From Methylocystis rosea (GTDB lineage: Bacteria; Pseudomonadota; Alphaproteobacteria; Rhizobiales; Beijerinckiaceae), in the NCBI RefSeq assembly GCF_003855495.1, contig NZ_CP034086.1, forward strand, positions 1,587,501-1,651,500: a DNA stretch of 64,000 bases, read 5' to 3'. Both the position numbers and the translations under genes were made by a program. Below are positions 46,079 to 54,730 of the stretch, piece by piece. A model generated the notes under the pieces. That model ran no database searches. It had not been told where the DNA came from and saw only the letters and a program-made list of their open reading frames with translations. How positions within the stretch are numbered: position 1 is the first letter of the stretch; the number at the start of each line of letters is the position of its first letter.

Positions 46079-46510
46079 ATGCGGCTCACGACCTTCACCG
46101 ACTTTGGCCTGCGCGCCCTCATACTTCTCGCCGACCGCAGTCCGCAAGTGATGAGCGCGGCGGCGATCGCCGATCATTTCGACGTTTCGCGCCACCATAT
46201 GGCGAAAGTGCTCCAGGAGCTCGCCGCGGCCGGCTATGTCGAGGGCATCCGCGGCGCGCAAGGCGGCGTTCGACTGGCGCGCGATCCGCGCGACATTCGA
46301 ATCGGCGAGGTGGTCCGCAGGCTTGACGACCAGCCGCTGGTCGAATGTTTCAGCCCGCAAGGCAGCAACTGTGCGCTTTTGCCGCGCTGTCGACTGAAGG
46401 GCATGTTAGCCCGCGCCGAACAGGGATTCATGCGCGAACTCGATCGCTACACTCTGCACGACTGCCTCGAAAAATCCGCCGCTTTTCCCCTCGCCGATCT
46501 CTCCGCCTGA
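46079..46510 (+). CDS. nsrR: Rrf2-family nitric-oxide-sensing repressor NsrR
   Basis: A 143-residue regulator. The winged-helix N-terminus begins MRLTTFTDFGLRALILLAD and includes the recognition region SRHHMAKVLQELAAAGYVEG and RGAQGGVRLAR. Three cysteines for the iron-sulfur cluster are in VECFSPQGSNCALLPRC. NO destroys the cluster and releases DNA. It is followed after 93 bases by hcp, with an NsrR-type site in between, so it very likely controls hcp and the reductase gene. Confidence 0.88.
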   Translation: MRLTTFTDFGLRALILLADRSPQVMSAAAIADHFDVSRHHMAKVLQELAAAGYVEGIRGAQGGVRLARDPRDIRIGEVVRRLDDQPLVECFSPQGSNCALLPRCRLKGMLARAEQGFMRELDRYTLHDCLEKSAAFPLADLSA

Positions 46511-46558
46511 ACATGCGCCGCGAGCATCGCTCGTCACGGCTTGACTTCCGACCTTTTT

Positions 46559-46581
46559 AATACGCATTCTAAATACCTATT
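46559..46581 (+). promoter_or_regulatory. Predicted NsrR operator before hcp
   Basis: A 23-base imperfect dyad matches the NsrR consensus (AAGATGCATTT-N-AAATGCATCTT) at 16 of 22 fixed positions. Its core, GCATTC-T-AAATAC, retains the ATT-N-AAAT centre. It lies about 25 bases before the hcp start and just after nsrR. Confidence 0.55.
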
Positions 46582-46603
46582 AAGGGAGACAGGAGGGAGC
46601 GAC

Positions 46604-48268
46604 ATGTTCTGTTATCAATGCGAGCAGACTTACCGGTCGGACGAGGGCGCGGGCTGCGCGGGCGCGAAAGGCATGTGCGGCAAGGACGCGACGACCGCCG
46701 ATCTGCAGGACATTCTGCTCTATGTCTGTGAAGGCGTCGGCCAATATTTGCACCGCGCCCGCCTGCTTGGCGCGACGGACATCGAAGCCGACCGCTTCAT
46801 CCTCTTCGCCTTCTTCACGACCCTCACCAACGTCAATTTCAACGCGGCGAAATTCGTCGAAATGATCCAGCAGGCCTCGCAGATCCGCGATCGCGCCAAG
46901 GCGCTTTACGAAGACGCCGCGCGCGCCGCCGGCAAGACGCCCGAAACTCTCTCCGGCCCCGCCGCTTTCGCGCCAGCCGACACCATGGCCAAACTTCTCG
47001 CCCAGGCCTCCGAGGCCGCCGTGCGCAAAGACGCCGCGATCCTCGGCGAGGACGCGGTCGGCGCCCGCGCGCTCATTCTCTATGGCCTCAAGGGCGTTTG
47101 CGCCTATGCGCATCACGCGCGCGTTCTGGGCGAAGAGCGCGACGCGATCTATGCGACGGTCGAACATGCGCTCGACATGCTGGCGCGCGAAGAGCGCGAC
47201 GTCGCGACGCTGCTCGACGAAGCGCTGGCGCTCGGCCGCGCCAATTTCCTCGCCATGGAGGCGCTCGACGCCGCGAACACCGGCGCATTTGGCGCGCCGA
47301 CGCCGACGAGCGTGCGCGTGACGCCGATCAAGGGCAAAGCGATCCTTGTCTCCGGCCATGATCTGAAGGATCTGCACGCGATCCTCGAAGCGACGAAGGA
47401 CAAGGGGATCAACGTCTATACGCATGGCGAAATGCTGCCGGCGCATTCCTATCCCAAGCTCAAGGCCTATCCGCATCTCGCCGGCAATTACGGCGGCGCC
47501 TGGCAGGATCAGCAGAAGGAATTCGCCGAATTCCCCGGCCCGATCGTCATGACTTCGAATTGCCTGATCGAGCCGCAGCCGCGCTATCGCGGACGCATCT
47601 TTACCGCGGGGCCGGTTGGCTGGGCGGGCGTGCGCCACATCGCTGATGAGAATTTCGCGATTGTCGCGCAGGCGGCGCAGGCCCTTCCCGGCTTCACTGA
47701 GGACGCGCCGGAACATACCATCACCATCGGCTTTGGGCGCGAGGCCGTGCTTGGCGTCGCCGACAAGGTGATCGACGCGGTCAAGAGCGGCGCCATCCGC
47801 CACTTCTTCCTCGTCGGCGGCTGCGACGGCGCCGCGCCGGGCCGCAACTACTACACCGACTTTGCCGACGAAGCGCCGAAGGATACGTTGATCCTGACGC
47901 TCGGCTGCGGCAAATATCGCTTCAACAAGCACGACTTCGGGACGATCGGCGGGCTGCCGCGGCTTCTCGACATGGGCCAGTGCAACGACGCCTATTCGGC
48001 GCTGGTGGTGGCGACGAAACTCGCTGAGGCCTTCGGCGTCGGCGTCAATGAACTGCCGCTGTCGCTCATCGTCTCCTGGTTCGAACAGAAGGCCGCGGCC
48101 GTTCTTCTCACGCTGCTCGCGCTTGGCGTGCGCAATGTGCGTATCGGCCCGACGCTGCCCGCCTTCCTCACGCCCGCGCTCGTTGACGTGCTGGTGGAGA
48201 AGTTCGGCGTGCAGCCTGTTGGCGACGCCAAATCCGACATCGCAGCCTCGCTCGCCCGCGCCGCTTAG
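46604..48268 (+). CDS. hcp: Hydroxylamine reductase (hybrid-cluster protein, class II)
   Basis: A 554-residue iron-sulfur enzyme. The N-terminal cysteines are at 3, 6, 18 and 25 (C-x2-C-x11-C-x6-C), as in the E. coli class with a [2Fe-2S] cluster. Hybrid-cluster ligands appear in [26 protein letters not shown] and [10 protein letters not shown]. Hcp reduces hydroxylamine and, in E. coli, acts as a high-affinity NO reductase and protein nitrosylase. The ATG at 46604 follows AGGAGGGAGCGAC. The MmoC-like reductase gene 53 bases downstream should supply electrons. Confidence 0.96.
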   Translation: MFCYQCEQTYRSDEGAGCAGAKGMCGKDATTADLQDILLYVCEGVGQYLHRARLLGATDIEADRFILFAFFTTLTNVNFNAAKFVEMIQQASQIRDRAKALYEDAARAAGKTPETLSGPAAFAPADTMAKLLAQASEAAVRKDAAILGEDAVGARALILYGLKGVCAYAHHARVLGEERDAIYATVEHALDMLAREERDVATLLDEALALGRANFLAMEALDAANTGAFGAPTPTSVRVTPIKGKAILVSGHDLKDLHAILEATKDKGINVYTHGEMLPAHSYPKLKAYPHLAGNYGGAWQDQQKEFAEFPGPIVMTSNCLIEPQPRYRGRIFTAGPVGWAGVRHIADENFAIVAQAAQALPGFTEDAPEHTITIGFGREAVLGVADKVIDAVKSGAIRHFFLVGGCDGAAPGRNYYTDFADEAPKDTLILTLGCGKYRFNKHDFGTIGGLPRLLDMGQCNDAYSALVVATKLAEAFGVGVNELPLSLIVSWFEQKAAAVLLTLLALGVRNVRIGPTLPAFLTPALVDVLVEKFGVQPVGDAKSDIAASLARAA

Positions 48269-48321
48269 GCCCATACGGCGGACGCCCAACATCGGGCGTC
48301 CGCCCTTCGAGGGAATCCGTC

Positions 48322-49350
48322 ATGTACAAGGTCAGCCTTCTCACGCGCGACGGCGCGACGATCGCCTTCGACGCCGAACCCTCCGACACGCTACTGGACG
48401 CCGCCGAACGCGCGAGCATTTATCTCCCCTCCTCCTGCCGGGAGGGCGGCTGCGGCGCATGCCGCGTTTCTCGCGAAAGCGGAGACGTCGAACTCATGGC
48501 CTACAGCAGCGTAGCGCTAAGCGAGGACGAGCGCATGGCGGGCGACATATTGCTGTGCCGCGCGCAGCCGCGCAGCGATCTCGCTTTGCGGGCGCCCTTC
48601 GACGAAGCGGCGGTCGGCTTTGCGCCGGTTCCCAAACGGCGGGCGACGCTCGTCGCGATTGAGCCCGTCGGCTCCGGAACGCTGCGCCTGCAGCTTCAAT
48701 ATAAAGACGATCCGACGTTCGGGCGCGCGGCGCAGTTTACCGCCGGCCAATTCATCGAACTCACGCTTCCCGACGGCTCCTCGAAGCGTTCCTATTCGCT
48801 CGCCAACGCGCCGAACTGGGACGGAACGCTCGAATTATTCATCCGCCTTCAGCCGCACGGCGCCTTTTCGGATTATCTTCGCGATCGCGCCGCCATCGGC
48901 GATACGCTTCTTGTGCGCGGTCCGCAGGGGCAGTTCACCCTCGATGAGGCGAGCGCGGCGCCGCGCTGGTTTGTCGTTGGCGGCACCGGCCTCGCGCCGG
49001 CGCTCTCGATGCTGCGGCAGATGGGCGAATTCGCCGATCCGCGCTCCTGCCGGCTGTTCTTCGGGGTCAATAAGGTCGACGAGCTTTTCGCGCTCGACGC
49101 GATCGACTCGCTGAAGGCGGCATTGCCGCAGCTCGTCGTGACGCTTTGCGTATGGAAGCCGGAAAAGGAATGGCGCGAGTTTACCGGCACGCCGGTCGAA
49201 GCGCTTGCGCAGGCGCTGTTGACCGCGCCGGAGCGACCGGACATTTACGTCTGCGGCCCGCCTGCGCTGATCGCCGCGGCCGAAGAGGCTGGCCGTTCCG
49301 CCGGCGTCCCGCATGATCGCATCTTCAGCGAGAAATTTACCGCGGCGTGA
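48322..49350 (+). CDS. MmoC-like NADH oxidoreductase, likely electron donor to Hcp
   Basis: A 342-residue flavoprotein. An N-terminal plant-type [2Fe-2S] ferredoxin domain has Cys39, 44, 47 and 79 (C-x4-C-x2-C-x31-C). Next are an FAD domain (SKRSYSLANAP, the RxYS motif) and an NAD domain (FVVGGTGLAPALSMLRQMGE and YVCGPPALI). It is strikingly like MmoC, the reductase of soluble methane monooxygenase, in order and in segments such as LLCRxxPRSDL and FIRLxPxGAFS. E. coli Hcr, the usual Hcp reductase, has its ferredoxin domain at the other end. Position directly after hcp suggests it plays the Hcr role. Confidence 0.88.
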   Translation: MYKVSLLTRDGATIAFDAEPSDTLLDAAERASIYLPSSCREGGCGACRVSRESGDVELMAYSSVALSEDERMAGDILLCRAQPRSDLALRAPFDEAAVGFAPVPKRRATLVAIEPVGSGTLRLQLQYKDDPTFGRAAQFTAGQFIELTLPDGSSKRSYSLANAPNWDGTLELFIRLQPHGAFSDYLRDRAAIGDTLLVRGPQGQFTLDEASAAPRWFVVGGTGLAPALSMLRQMGEFADPRSCRLFFGVNKVDELFALDAIDSLKAALPQLVVTLCVWKPEKEWREFTGTPVEALAQALLTAPERPDIYVCGPPALIAAAEEAGRSAGVPHDRIFSEKFTAA

Positions 49351-49360
49351 GCGGGGTTCC

Positions 49361-49415
49361 GCGTCATGGCCGGGCTTGTCCCGGCCATCCACGCCGGGAC
49401 ATTGCGCCAATGCTG
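49361..49415. repeat. Dispersed repeat, family B (copy 2)
   Basis: GCGTCATGGCCGGGCTTGTC and CCGGCCATCCACGCCGG, followed by ATTGCGCCAATGCT, match the copy at 45893. The two copies flank the nsrR-hcp-reductase block on either side, about 3.4 kb apart in the same orientation. Confidence 0.75.
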
Positions 49416-49631
49416 AAGGCCTGAGCAGACCGGACGAGCGCTGCATCGGGAGCGTGGCGGGCGGATGTCGCCATTTTGACCCATTTCTTCCAAACAATAG
49501 GCCGTGCGCAATGGGCCGCTGTGCGAAAGGCGCGCCTCAAGTCGCCAGCCGGATTGCCGCCAACTCCGTGTCCTGCGAACCGGCCTCTGACGAAGAAAAT
49601 CCATCGAGGGCGGTCCAAGAGAGGGTCACAA

Positions 49632-51632
49632 ATGTTTCCAGCGCGCCGATTCGCTGCGTCCTTGCCTGTCGCAGGCGCTTTATTCGCCTTTATTTTTTCC
49701 TTTTCAAACGCCCAAGCTCAAGATTCGCCCTGCGAGGAATCGGCTGAGGTCGCGGTTGTAACGTCGCCGGCGTCGCCTTGGGCAGGCGCGCCCTTGCGCA
49801 TCCTCGTCGCTGCGGAAAAGCCGCTCGACGGCGAGCTTTCGCTGATTGGGCCTGATGGAAGGGTCGCGGCCAGATCGCGCGGACAGCGTGGCGGACCGCC
49901 GTATGTCTGGTTCGCCGAAGTTGCGTCGCCGGTCGCCGGCGCGTGGCGCGCGACGCTCGACACGTCTTCGTTTACCTGCGGCACGATCACGAAGGACATC
50001 GCCGTGAGCGGGCACAAATCGTCCGCCGCGCACGCGGCCGAAGGCAGCGTCTGGCAGGTGCACAATTCATGGAACCGCGCGACTGAGAATTTGTATTCGG
50101 CGTGGATCGCCAAACTTTTTGACGCGCCGCTCGAAGCGGAGCAGTCGTGGAAGACGTGGCATGAAGTGCTGCGCAATCCCTCGCGCAATGTCCTGTTCAA
50201 TCATCTCGGCATGGGCGAAGACAGCTTTACTCAATCGCTGAAACCCGACTGCGCCGATTTCGTCTACTTCTTGCGCGCCTATTTCGCCTACAAGATGGGG
50301 CTGCCTTTCGCCTATTCGAATTGCTCGCGCGGGGCCGGCGGCGCGCCGCCGCGATGCAATGAACGATTCGATATACTGCATCCCCAACTGACCCGACCCG
50401 CGCCGCCGCCCGAACAAGCCGTGGCGTCGGCCGCCGCGCCGCCAGCCCCTACCCGCATAGCGGCTCCTCCCACGAACTTTTTACAGCAGCTATTTGCACA
50501 GCCTCAGCAGGCCCAGCCGGCCGCGACGCCGACGACTGCGCCGCTCGCCCCTGCTAAACCGCCTGCGCCTAAACGGCCGGCCGGCGTCGCCGGATATTTA
50601 CGGGCCGTGGGCGACGTCGTTCATTCCGGTTCGGTGCGCGCGCCGGCAAACAGCGACAAATCCGATTTTTACACGATCCCGCTGACGCAGGAGACCCTGC
50701 GTCCCGGAACCGCCTACGCTGATCCGTACGGGCACGTCATGATGCTGGTGCAACGCATTCCGCAGACGGCGGACGCCGCCGGCGTGTTTCTCGCCGTCGA
50801 CGCCGAGCCGGATGGCACCGTCACGCGCAAGCGGTTCTGGCGCGGCAATTTCCTTTTCGCGAACGGAGCTTCCCTCGGCAGCCCGGGCTTCAAGCGCTTC
50901 CGGCCGATCCTGCGGGAGAACGGCGGGTTGCGGGCGCTCACCAACGCCGAGATCGCCAAGAATACGGATTACGGCGATTTCTCTCTGGAGCAATCACAAC
51001 TCAGCGCCGAGGATTTTTACGATCGCATGGACGAAGTGATGTCGCCGGAGCCGCTCGATCCCACGCGCGCCATGATGGCGGCCATCACCGCGCTTGAAGA
51101 GCAGGTGAAGACGCGCGCGGTTGCGGTCGAAAACGGCCGGAAATTTCAGAGTGGTGGGCGCGGCGAGGCGTCGATGCCCGACGGCCCCGCGATCTTCGCG
51201 ACCAGCGGCGCATGGGAGGACTTTTCTACGCCGGCGCGCGACCTCCGCCTGCTGATCGCGATCGATGTTGTGCGCGGATTTCCCGATCGCGTCGCGCGGC
51301 GCAGCGATCGCTACGCCATGCCGTTTGGCAGAGGTCTGGCGGGCGTTCAGGCGCAGTTGCAGAGCGCGCTGGCGAACGAACTCGCGTCCCGCACCTTTTC
51401 CTATACGCGCAGCGACGGCTCCGCCTGGACCCTCTCGCTCAAAGACGTCATGGACCGCGCGGCTGACCTTGAGATGGGCTACAACCCCAACGACTGCGTC
51501 GAACTGCGGTGGGGCGCTTCGGACGGGAGCGCCGAGGCGGCGACATGCACGCGGCGCGCGCCGGCCGCGCAGCGCGCGAAGATGACGGACTATCGCAACT
51601 GGTTCCGCGAACGCCACTGGCCGCACGCGTAG
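49632..51632 (+). CDS. Large secreted protein with NlpC/P60-like Cys and His, unknown function
   Basis: A 666-residue protein; a signal peptide (SLPVAGALFAFIFSFSNAQA) follows the ATG at 49632. An N-terminal beta-rich domain is followed by SLKPDCADFVYFLRAYFAYK, where Cys207 starts a helix as in papain-fold NlpC/P60 enzymes, and by DPYGHVMMLVQRI with His368, which fits the second catalytic residue. A Pro/Ala-rich insert of about 90 residues separates them. The C-terminal about 250 residues show no known domain. If active it would cut cell-wall peptides or other amides in the periplasm. Confidence 0.65.
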   Translation: MFPARRFAASLPVAGALFAFIFSFSNAQAQDSPCEESAEVAVVTSPASPWAGAPLRILVAAEKPLDGELSLIGPDGRVAARSRGQRGGPPYVWFAEVASPVAGAWRATLDTSSFTCGTITKDIAVSGHKSSAAHAAEGSVWQVHNSWNRATENLYSAWIAKLFDAPLEAEQSWKTWHEVLRNPSRNVLFNHLGMGEDSFTQSLKPDCADFVYFLRAYFAYKMGLPFAYSNCSRGAGGAPPRCNERFDILHPQLTRPAPPPEQAVASAAAPPAPTRIAAPPTNFLQQLFAQPQQAQPAATPTTAPLAPAKPPAPKRPAGVAGYLRAVGDVVHSGSVRAPANSDKSDFYTIPLTQETLRPGTAYADPYGHVMMLVQRIPQTADAAGVFLAVDAEPDGTVTRKRFWRGNFLFANGASLGSPGFKRFRPILRENGGLRALTNAEIAKNTDYGDFSLEQSQLSAEDFYDRMDEVMSPEPLDPTRAMMAAITALEEQVKTRAVAVENGRKFQSGGRGEASMPDGPAIFATSGAWEDFSTPARDLRLLIAIDVVRGFPDRVARRSDRYAMPFGRGLAGVQAQLQSALANELASRTFSYTRSDGSAWTLSLKDVMDRAADLEMGYNPNDCVELRWGASDGSAEAATCTRRAPAAQRAKMTDYRNWFRERHWPHA

Positions 51633-51779
51633 CGCGGAAGAATTGGGGCGCGTCCCACTTTACCGCCAGATTTCGAAAGTTTAATCGGCCGCGTTCGCGC
51701 TTGGGGCTTGGCGGCGTTTTGCGCCGGGGCCATATCTTCCTGCGCCGCGCCTTCGAGGGCGGCAACGATGGAGAACCCT

Positions 51780-52520
51780 ATGTCACCGGAAGAACGCCAA
51801 CTCATCGCTGGACTGTTCGAGCGCACCAAGAGCGCCGCCTCGACGCCGCGCGACCAGGCGGCGGAGGCTTTCATCAGCGAACAGATCAAGGCTCAGCCGG
51901 CGGCGCCCTATCTCCTGGCGCAGACCGTGATCGTGCAGGATCAGGCGCTGCAAGGCGCCAATGCGCGCATCGAGGAGCTCGAGGCGCGCGTGCAGGAGCT
52001 TGAGTCAAAGCCCGCCGGCGGTTTCCTTGGCGGCCTGTTCGGGGGTGGCCCCCGTCCGGAGCCGCCGCGTCCTCCTCAGCAGTCTCGTCCGAGCGGACCT
52101 TGGGGCGGCGCCCAGCAGGGCGGCATGAACCCCGTGGCCGGCGGCTACGCGCCTCAGGGCTGGGGCCAACAGCAGCCGCCTGCGCCTGAAAGCGGCGGAT
52201 TTCTGAAGGGCGCGCTCGGCACCGCCGCAGGCGTCGCGGGCGGCGTGCTGCTCGCCGATGGCATCCGCAGCCTGTTCTCGCATGGCGGCGGCTATGGCGG
52301 GATGGGGAATCTCGGCATCGGCTCCGGCTTTACGCCAACCGGCGGCGATACGGTGATCAACAACTATTATGGCGATGAATCGGGCTCGGGCGCCACCGAC
52401 GCCGCTTATGACTCCGGCGACCACGCAGGAGGGGTGGAGGACGCAGATTATGGCGCGGACCCCGGCTTCGATGACGGCGGCGGCTTCGACAGCGGCGGCG
52501 ACGGCGGCTTCGACGTCTGA
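51780..52520 (+). CDS. DUF2076 domain protein
   Basis: A 246-residue protein. It opens with SPEERQLIAGLFERTKSAAS and continues with AEAFISEQIKAQPAAPYLLA, the usual DUF2076 start, then a coiled coil (LQGANARIEELEARVQELE). A Gly/Pro/Gln-rich middle, a short hydrophobic glycine stretch (GALGTAAGVAGGVLLADGI) and an Asp/Gly/Ser-rich acidic tail follow. The ATG at 51780 has GGAGAACCCT before it; an ATG four codons earlier is also possible. Function unknown; such proteins are often membrane-associated. Confidence 0.85.
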   Translation: MSPEERQLIAGLFERTKSAASTPRDQAAEAFISEQIKAQPAAPYLLAQTVIVQDQALQGANARIEELEARVQELESKPAGGFLGGLFGGGPRPEPPRPPQQSRPSGPWGGAQQGGMNPVAGGYAPQGWGQQQPPAPESGGFLKGALGTAAGVAGGVLLADGIRSLFSHGGGYGGMGNLGIGSGFTPTGGDTVINNYYGDESGSGATDAAYDSGDHAGGVEDADYGADPGFDDGGGFDSGGDGGFDV

Positions 52521-52530
52521 TGCAGCTTGG

Positions 52531-52554
52531 CTCCCGGCCCCACAAGGCCGGGAG
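52531..52554 (+). terminator. Terminator-like hairpin after the DUF2076 gene
   Basis: CTCCCGGCC (52531-52539) pairs with GGCCGGGAG (52546-52554) around a 6-base loop; only a short TT follows, so it is a weak or modest terminator. Confidence 0.5.
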
Positions 52555-52659
52555 TTCTCGCATCTGGCGCCCTGTGCGCCAGCGCACCGCGACTCCCCAA
52601 GCGTCGTTCTAGGGTCTGACCATCCGCTGATCGAGCGGACGGACCACGGGGAACTCGCC

Positions 52660-53010
52660 ATGAACCCTTCAATGAACAACACGACGAACCGCACGACCAA
52701 GACCAGCTTCGCTTCGCGACCGATCCGCGTCGCGCTGGCCATGAAGATCGCCTTCGCGATCCTCGCCGCCAATGTCAGCTTCGCCGCCGCCAAGGCGCTT
52801 CTCGTCAAGGCGCCGGACTCGCAGCCTGCGCGCGTCGCCGCCGACGTCTCGTCGGTGAAGCCCTTCATCCTCCCCGTCGACTGGCAGGAGTCGACCGCCG
52901 TCGCGCAGTCAGATCCTACCCAGAATTGCCATGGCGTCGCCGTCGAGACCGACGAGGGCTATGGCGTGCGCGGACAAACGATCCGTTTCGTCTGCCGCAA
53001 GGCCCTGTAA
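52660..53010 (+). CDS. Small secreted or membrane protein of unknown function
   Basis: A 116-residue protein started by the ATG at 52660 behind GGGGAACTCGCC. A hydrophobic segment (LAMKIAFAILAANVSFAAAK) about 25 residues in could be a signal or anchor. The C-terminal part has two cysteines (NCHGVAVETDEGYG and FVCRKAL). The next gene, an L,D-transpeptidase, starts 22 bases downstream, so they may be co-transcribed. No family recognised. Confidence 0.55.
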   Translation: MNPSMNNTTNRTTKTSFASRPIRVALAMKIAFAILAANVSFAAAKALLVKAPDSQPARVAADVSSVKPFILPVDWQESTAVAQSDPTQNCHGVAVETDEGYGVRGQTIRFVCRKAL

Positions 53011-53032
53011 GAGGGTCACAGGAGTACGAGTC

Positions 53033-54616
53033 ATGTTGCGCGTTTCGTTCCTCCCGCGGGCTGCTCCTTTCGTCATCGCATGCGCTCTGCTCGCCGCCCC
53101 GGCCATCGCGCAAATGTCGAACGCGCAAAAAGATGCGCCCGACTCGCCAGCGGCCACAGAGCGCAGGGCGAGGCCGGCGCTAGAGCGCGAGAACTTCGAC
53201 CGGCCCACGGCCGACGCGCCGCGGGAAGCCGATGAGCAGCAACAGACTCATGAGCGCCAGGGACTCGAAAAGCAGCAGGAAGCCGACGCGCCGCAAGGCG
53301 TCGATGAACAGCAGAGGGTCGATGAGCGGCAAGCGACCGATGCGCGCGAAAGCCTCGCGCGGGCGCTGCGCGACTGGTCGAATGAGGAGCCCGACGACAG
53401 CCGAAGCGTCCAGCGTTCGGAAATCGCCGCTTATTACAAGAACCGCGATTATACGCCGATCTGGCGCGATGCGGACGGCTTCACCAAAACAGCGAAAAGC
53501 GCGCTGGACACTCTGCGCGACGCCGGCCGCGACGGCCTGCGCGTAAAGACTCCTGCGCAAGAGTCTTCCTGGAACGCCGAGGCCGAACTGGCGCTATCGG
53601 AGGCCGTGGCCGATTATGCGGCGCAAGCGAGCGGCGCCCGGGTCAATCCCGCAACGATTTCGCCCGACATTGAGGAGCGGCCATCGGTGGTGAAGCCGGC
53701 GCAAGCGCTCGACGCGATCGCCGAGGCTGGGGATGACGCCGGCGCGCGGCTTGCCGCCTTCAATCCGCCGCACCCGGCCTATGCCGCCCTGCGCGAGAAA
53801 CTCGCCGAACTGCGCGCCGCGCGCGGCCATCCGCGCCGCGAGGCCACTGCGGCTCACGAGTCGGATGCGCGGCCCATCACGAATTTTGCGTCGCTGCCCG
53901 AAGCCAAGGCGAAGCGCGTTGAGGCGGAAATCATCGCCAATATGGAGCGGTGGCGCTGGGAGCCGCGCGACATGGGCGCGACGCGCCTCGAAGTCAATAT
54001 TCCGCAGTTCGAGACGACTTTCACGCGAGACAATCAAATTGTGTTTCGCGCGCGCGTTGTCGTCGGGAAGAAGACGTCGCCAACGCCGGTGTTTTCCGAC
54101 GTGATGCCATATCTCATCATCAATCCGACCTGGACCGTTCCGGAGTCGATTATCGAGAAGGAGCTGGAGCCCAAAACCGGCGGCAAGCTCACCAAGCTCC
54201 GCGCGCGCGGATACACGGTGACCTATCGCAATGGAAAGCCATTCGTTCAGCAGGAGCCCGGCGAGAAGAACGCGCTTGGCCGGCTCAAATTCGTATTTCC
54301 GAACGATCTCCTGATCTACATGCACGACACGCCGCAGAAGAAACTCTTCGCCCGCGCTAAGCGCGCATACAGTCACGGGTGCGTACGTGTCCAGAATCCG
54401 TTCAAACTCGCGGAAGAAGTCATCGGACGTCCTGGCTATGACGAAAAGCGCCTGAAGGCTCTGATCGGCAAGAAGGAGCGCCGCATCAATCTGGCGAAGC
54501 CTATTCCGGTGCACATCGAATATTTCACGGCCGTGGTCAACGACGACGGCGCACTGAAGCTTTACGACGACATCTACGGCTATTCGGCGAAGGTGCGCTC
54601 GGCGCTCGCTCTGTAA
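53033..54616 (+). CDS. L,D-transpeptidase, YcbB (LdtD)-like
   Basis: A 527-residue periplasmic enzyme that forms 3-3 cross-links in peptidoglycan. A signal peptide (FVIACALLAAPAIAQ) is followed by a long Gln/Glu-rich helical stretch (residues about 40-110), a scaffold region (AAYYKNRDYTPIWRDADGF), and the YkuD catalytic domain. The active-site motif SHGCVRVQNP contains the catalytic Cys and Arg, and MHDTPQKKLF holds the His. The Gln/Glu-rich insert is unusual and may be a spacer. ATG 53033 is behind GGAGTACGAG. Confidence 0.93.
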   Translation: MLRVSFLPRAAPFVIACALLAAPAIAQMSNAQKDAPDSPAATERRARPALERENFDRPTADAPREADEQQQTHERQGLEKQQEADAPQGVDEQQRVDERQATDARESLARALRDWSNEEPDDSRSVQRSEIAAYYKNRDYTPIWRDADGFTKTAKSALDTLRDAGRDGLRVKTPAQESSWNAEAELALSEAVADYAAQASGARVNPATISPDIEERPSVVKPAQALDAIAEAGDDAGARLAAFNPPHPAYAALREKLAELRAARGHPRREATAAHESDARPITNFASLPEAKAKRVEAEIIANMERWRWEPRDMGATRLEVNIPQFETTFTRDNQIVFRARVVVGKKTSPTPVFSDVMPYLIINPTWTVPESIIEKELEPKTGGKLTKLRARGYTVTYRNGKPFVQQEPGEKNALGRLKFVFPNDLLIYMHDTPQKKLFARAKRAYSHGCVRVQNPFKLAEEVIGRPGYDEKRLKALIGKKERRINLAKPIPVHIEYFTAVVNDDGALKLYDDIYGYSAKVRSALAL

Positions 54617-54730
54617 CTGGAGCAGGTTCCGAAAAAGTTGAGACTTTTTCGATGAGAACCTGCTCCAACATTTGATTATGAGCGCTTCCTAATCAATCAC
54701 ATGAGTCCATGTGCTCGGGAAGCGCTCTAG
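54617..54730 (-). repeat. Dispersed palindromic element, family D (copy 2)
   Basis: A 114-base element running on the minus strand from TAGAGCGCTTCCCGA to GAACCTGCTCCAG. It is the full-length counterpart of 22998-23113. The two AGCAGGTTC arms can pair to form a hairpin around AAAAAGT. It fills the gap between the converging L,D-transpeptidase and HD-domain genes. Confidence 0.85.

Noticed and set aside
46580..48292. A 570-residue open frame on the minus strand opposite hcp
   Set aside because: Same reason: hcp is unmistakable on the plus strand, and the reverse frame has no ribosome site or domain.
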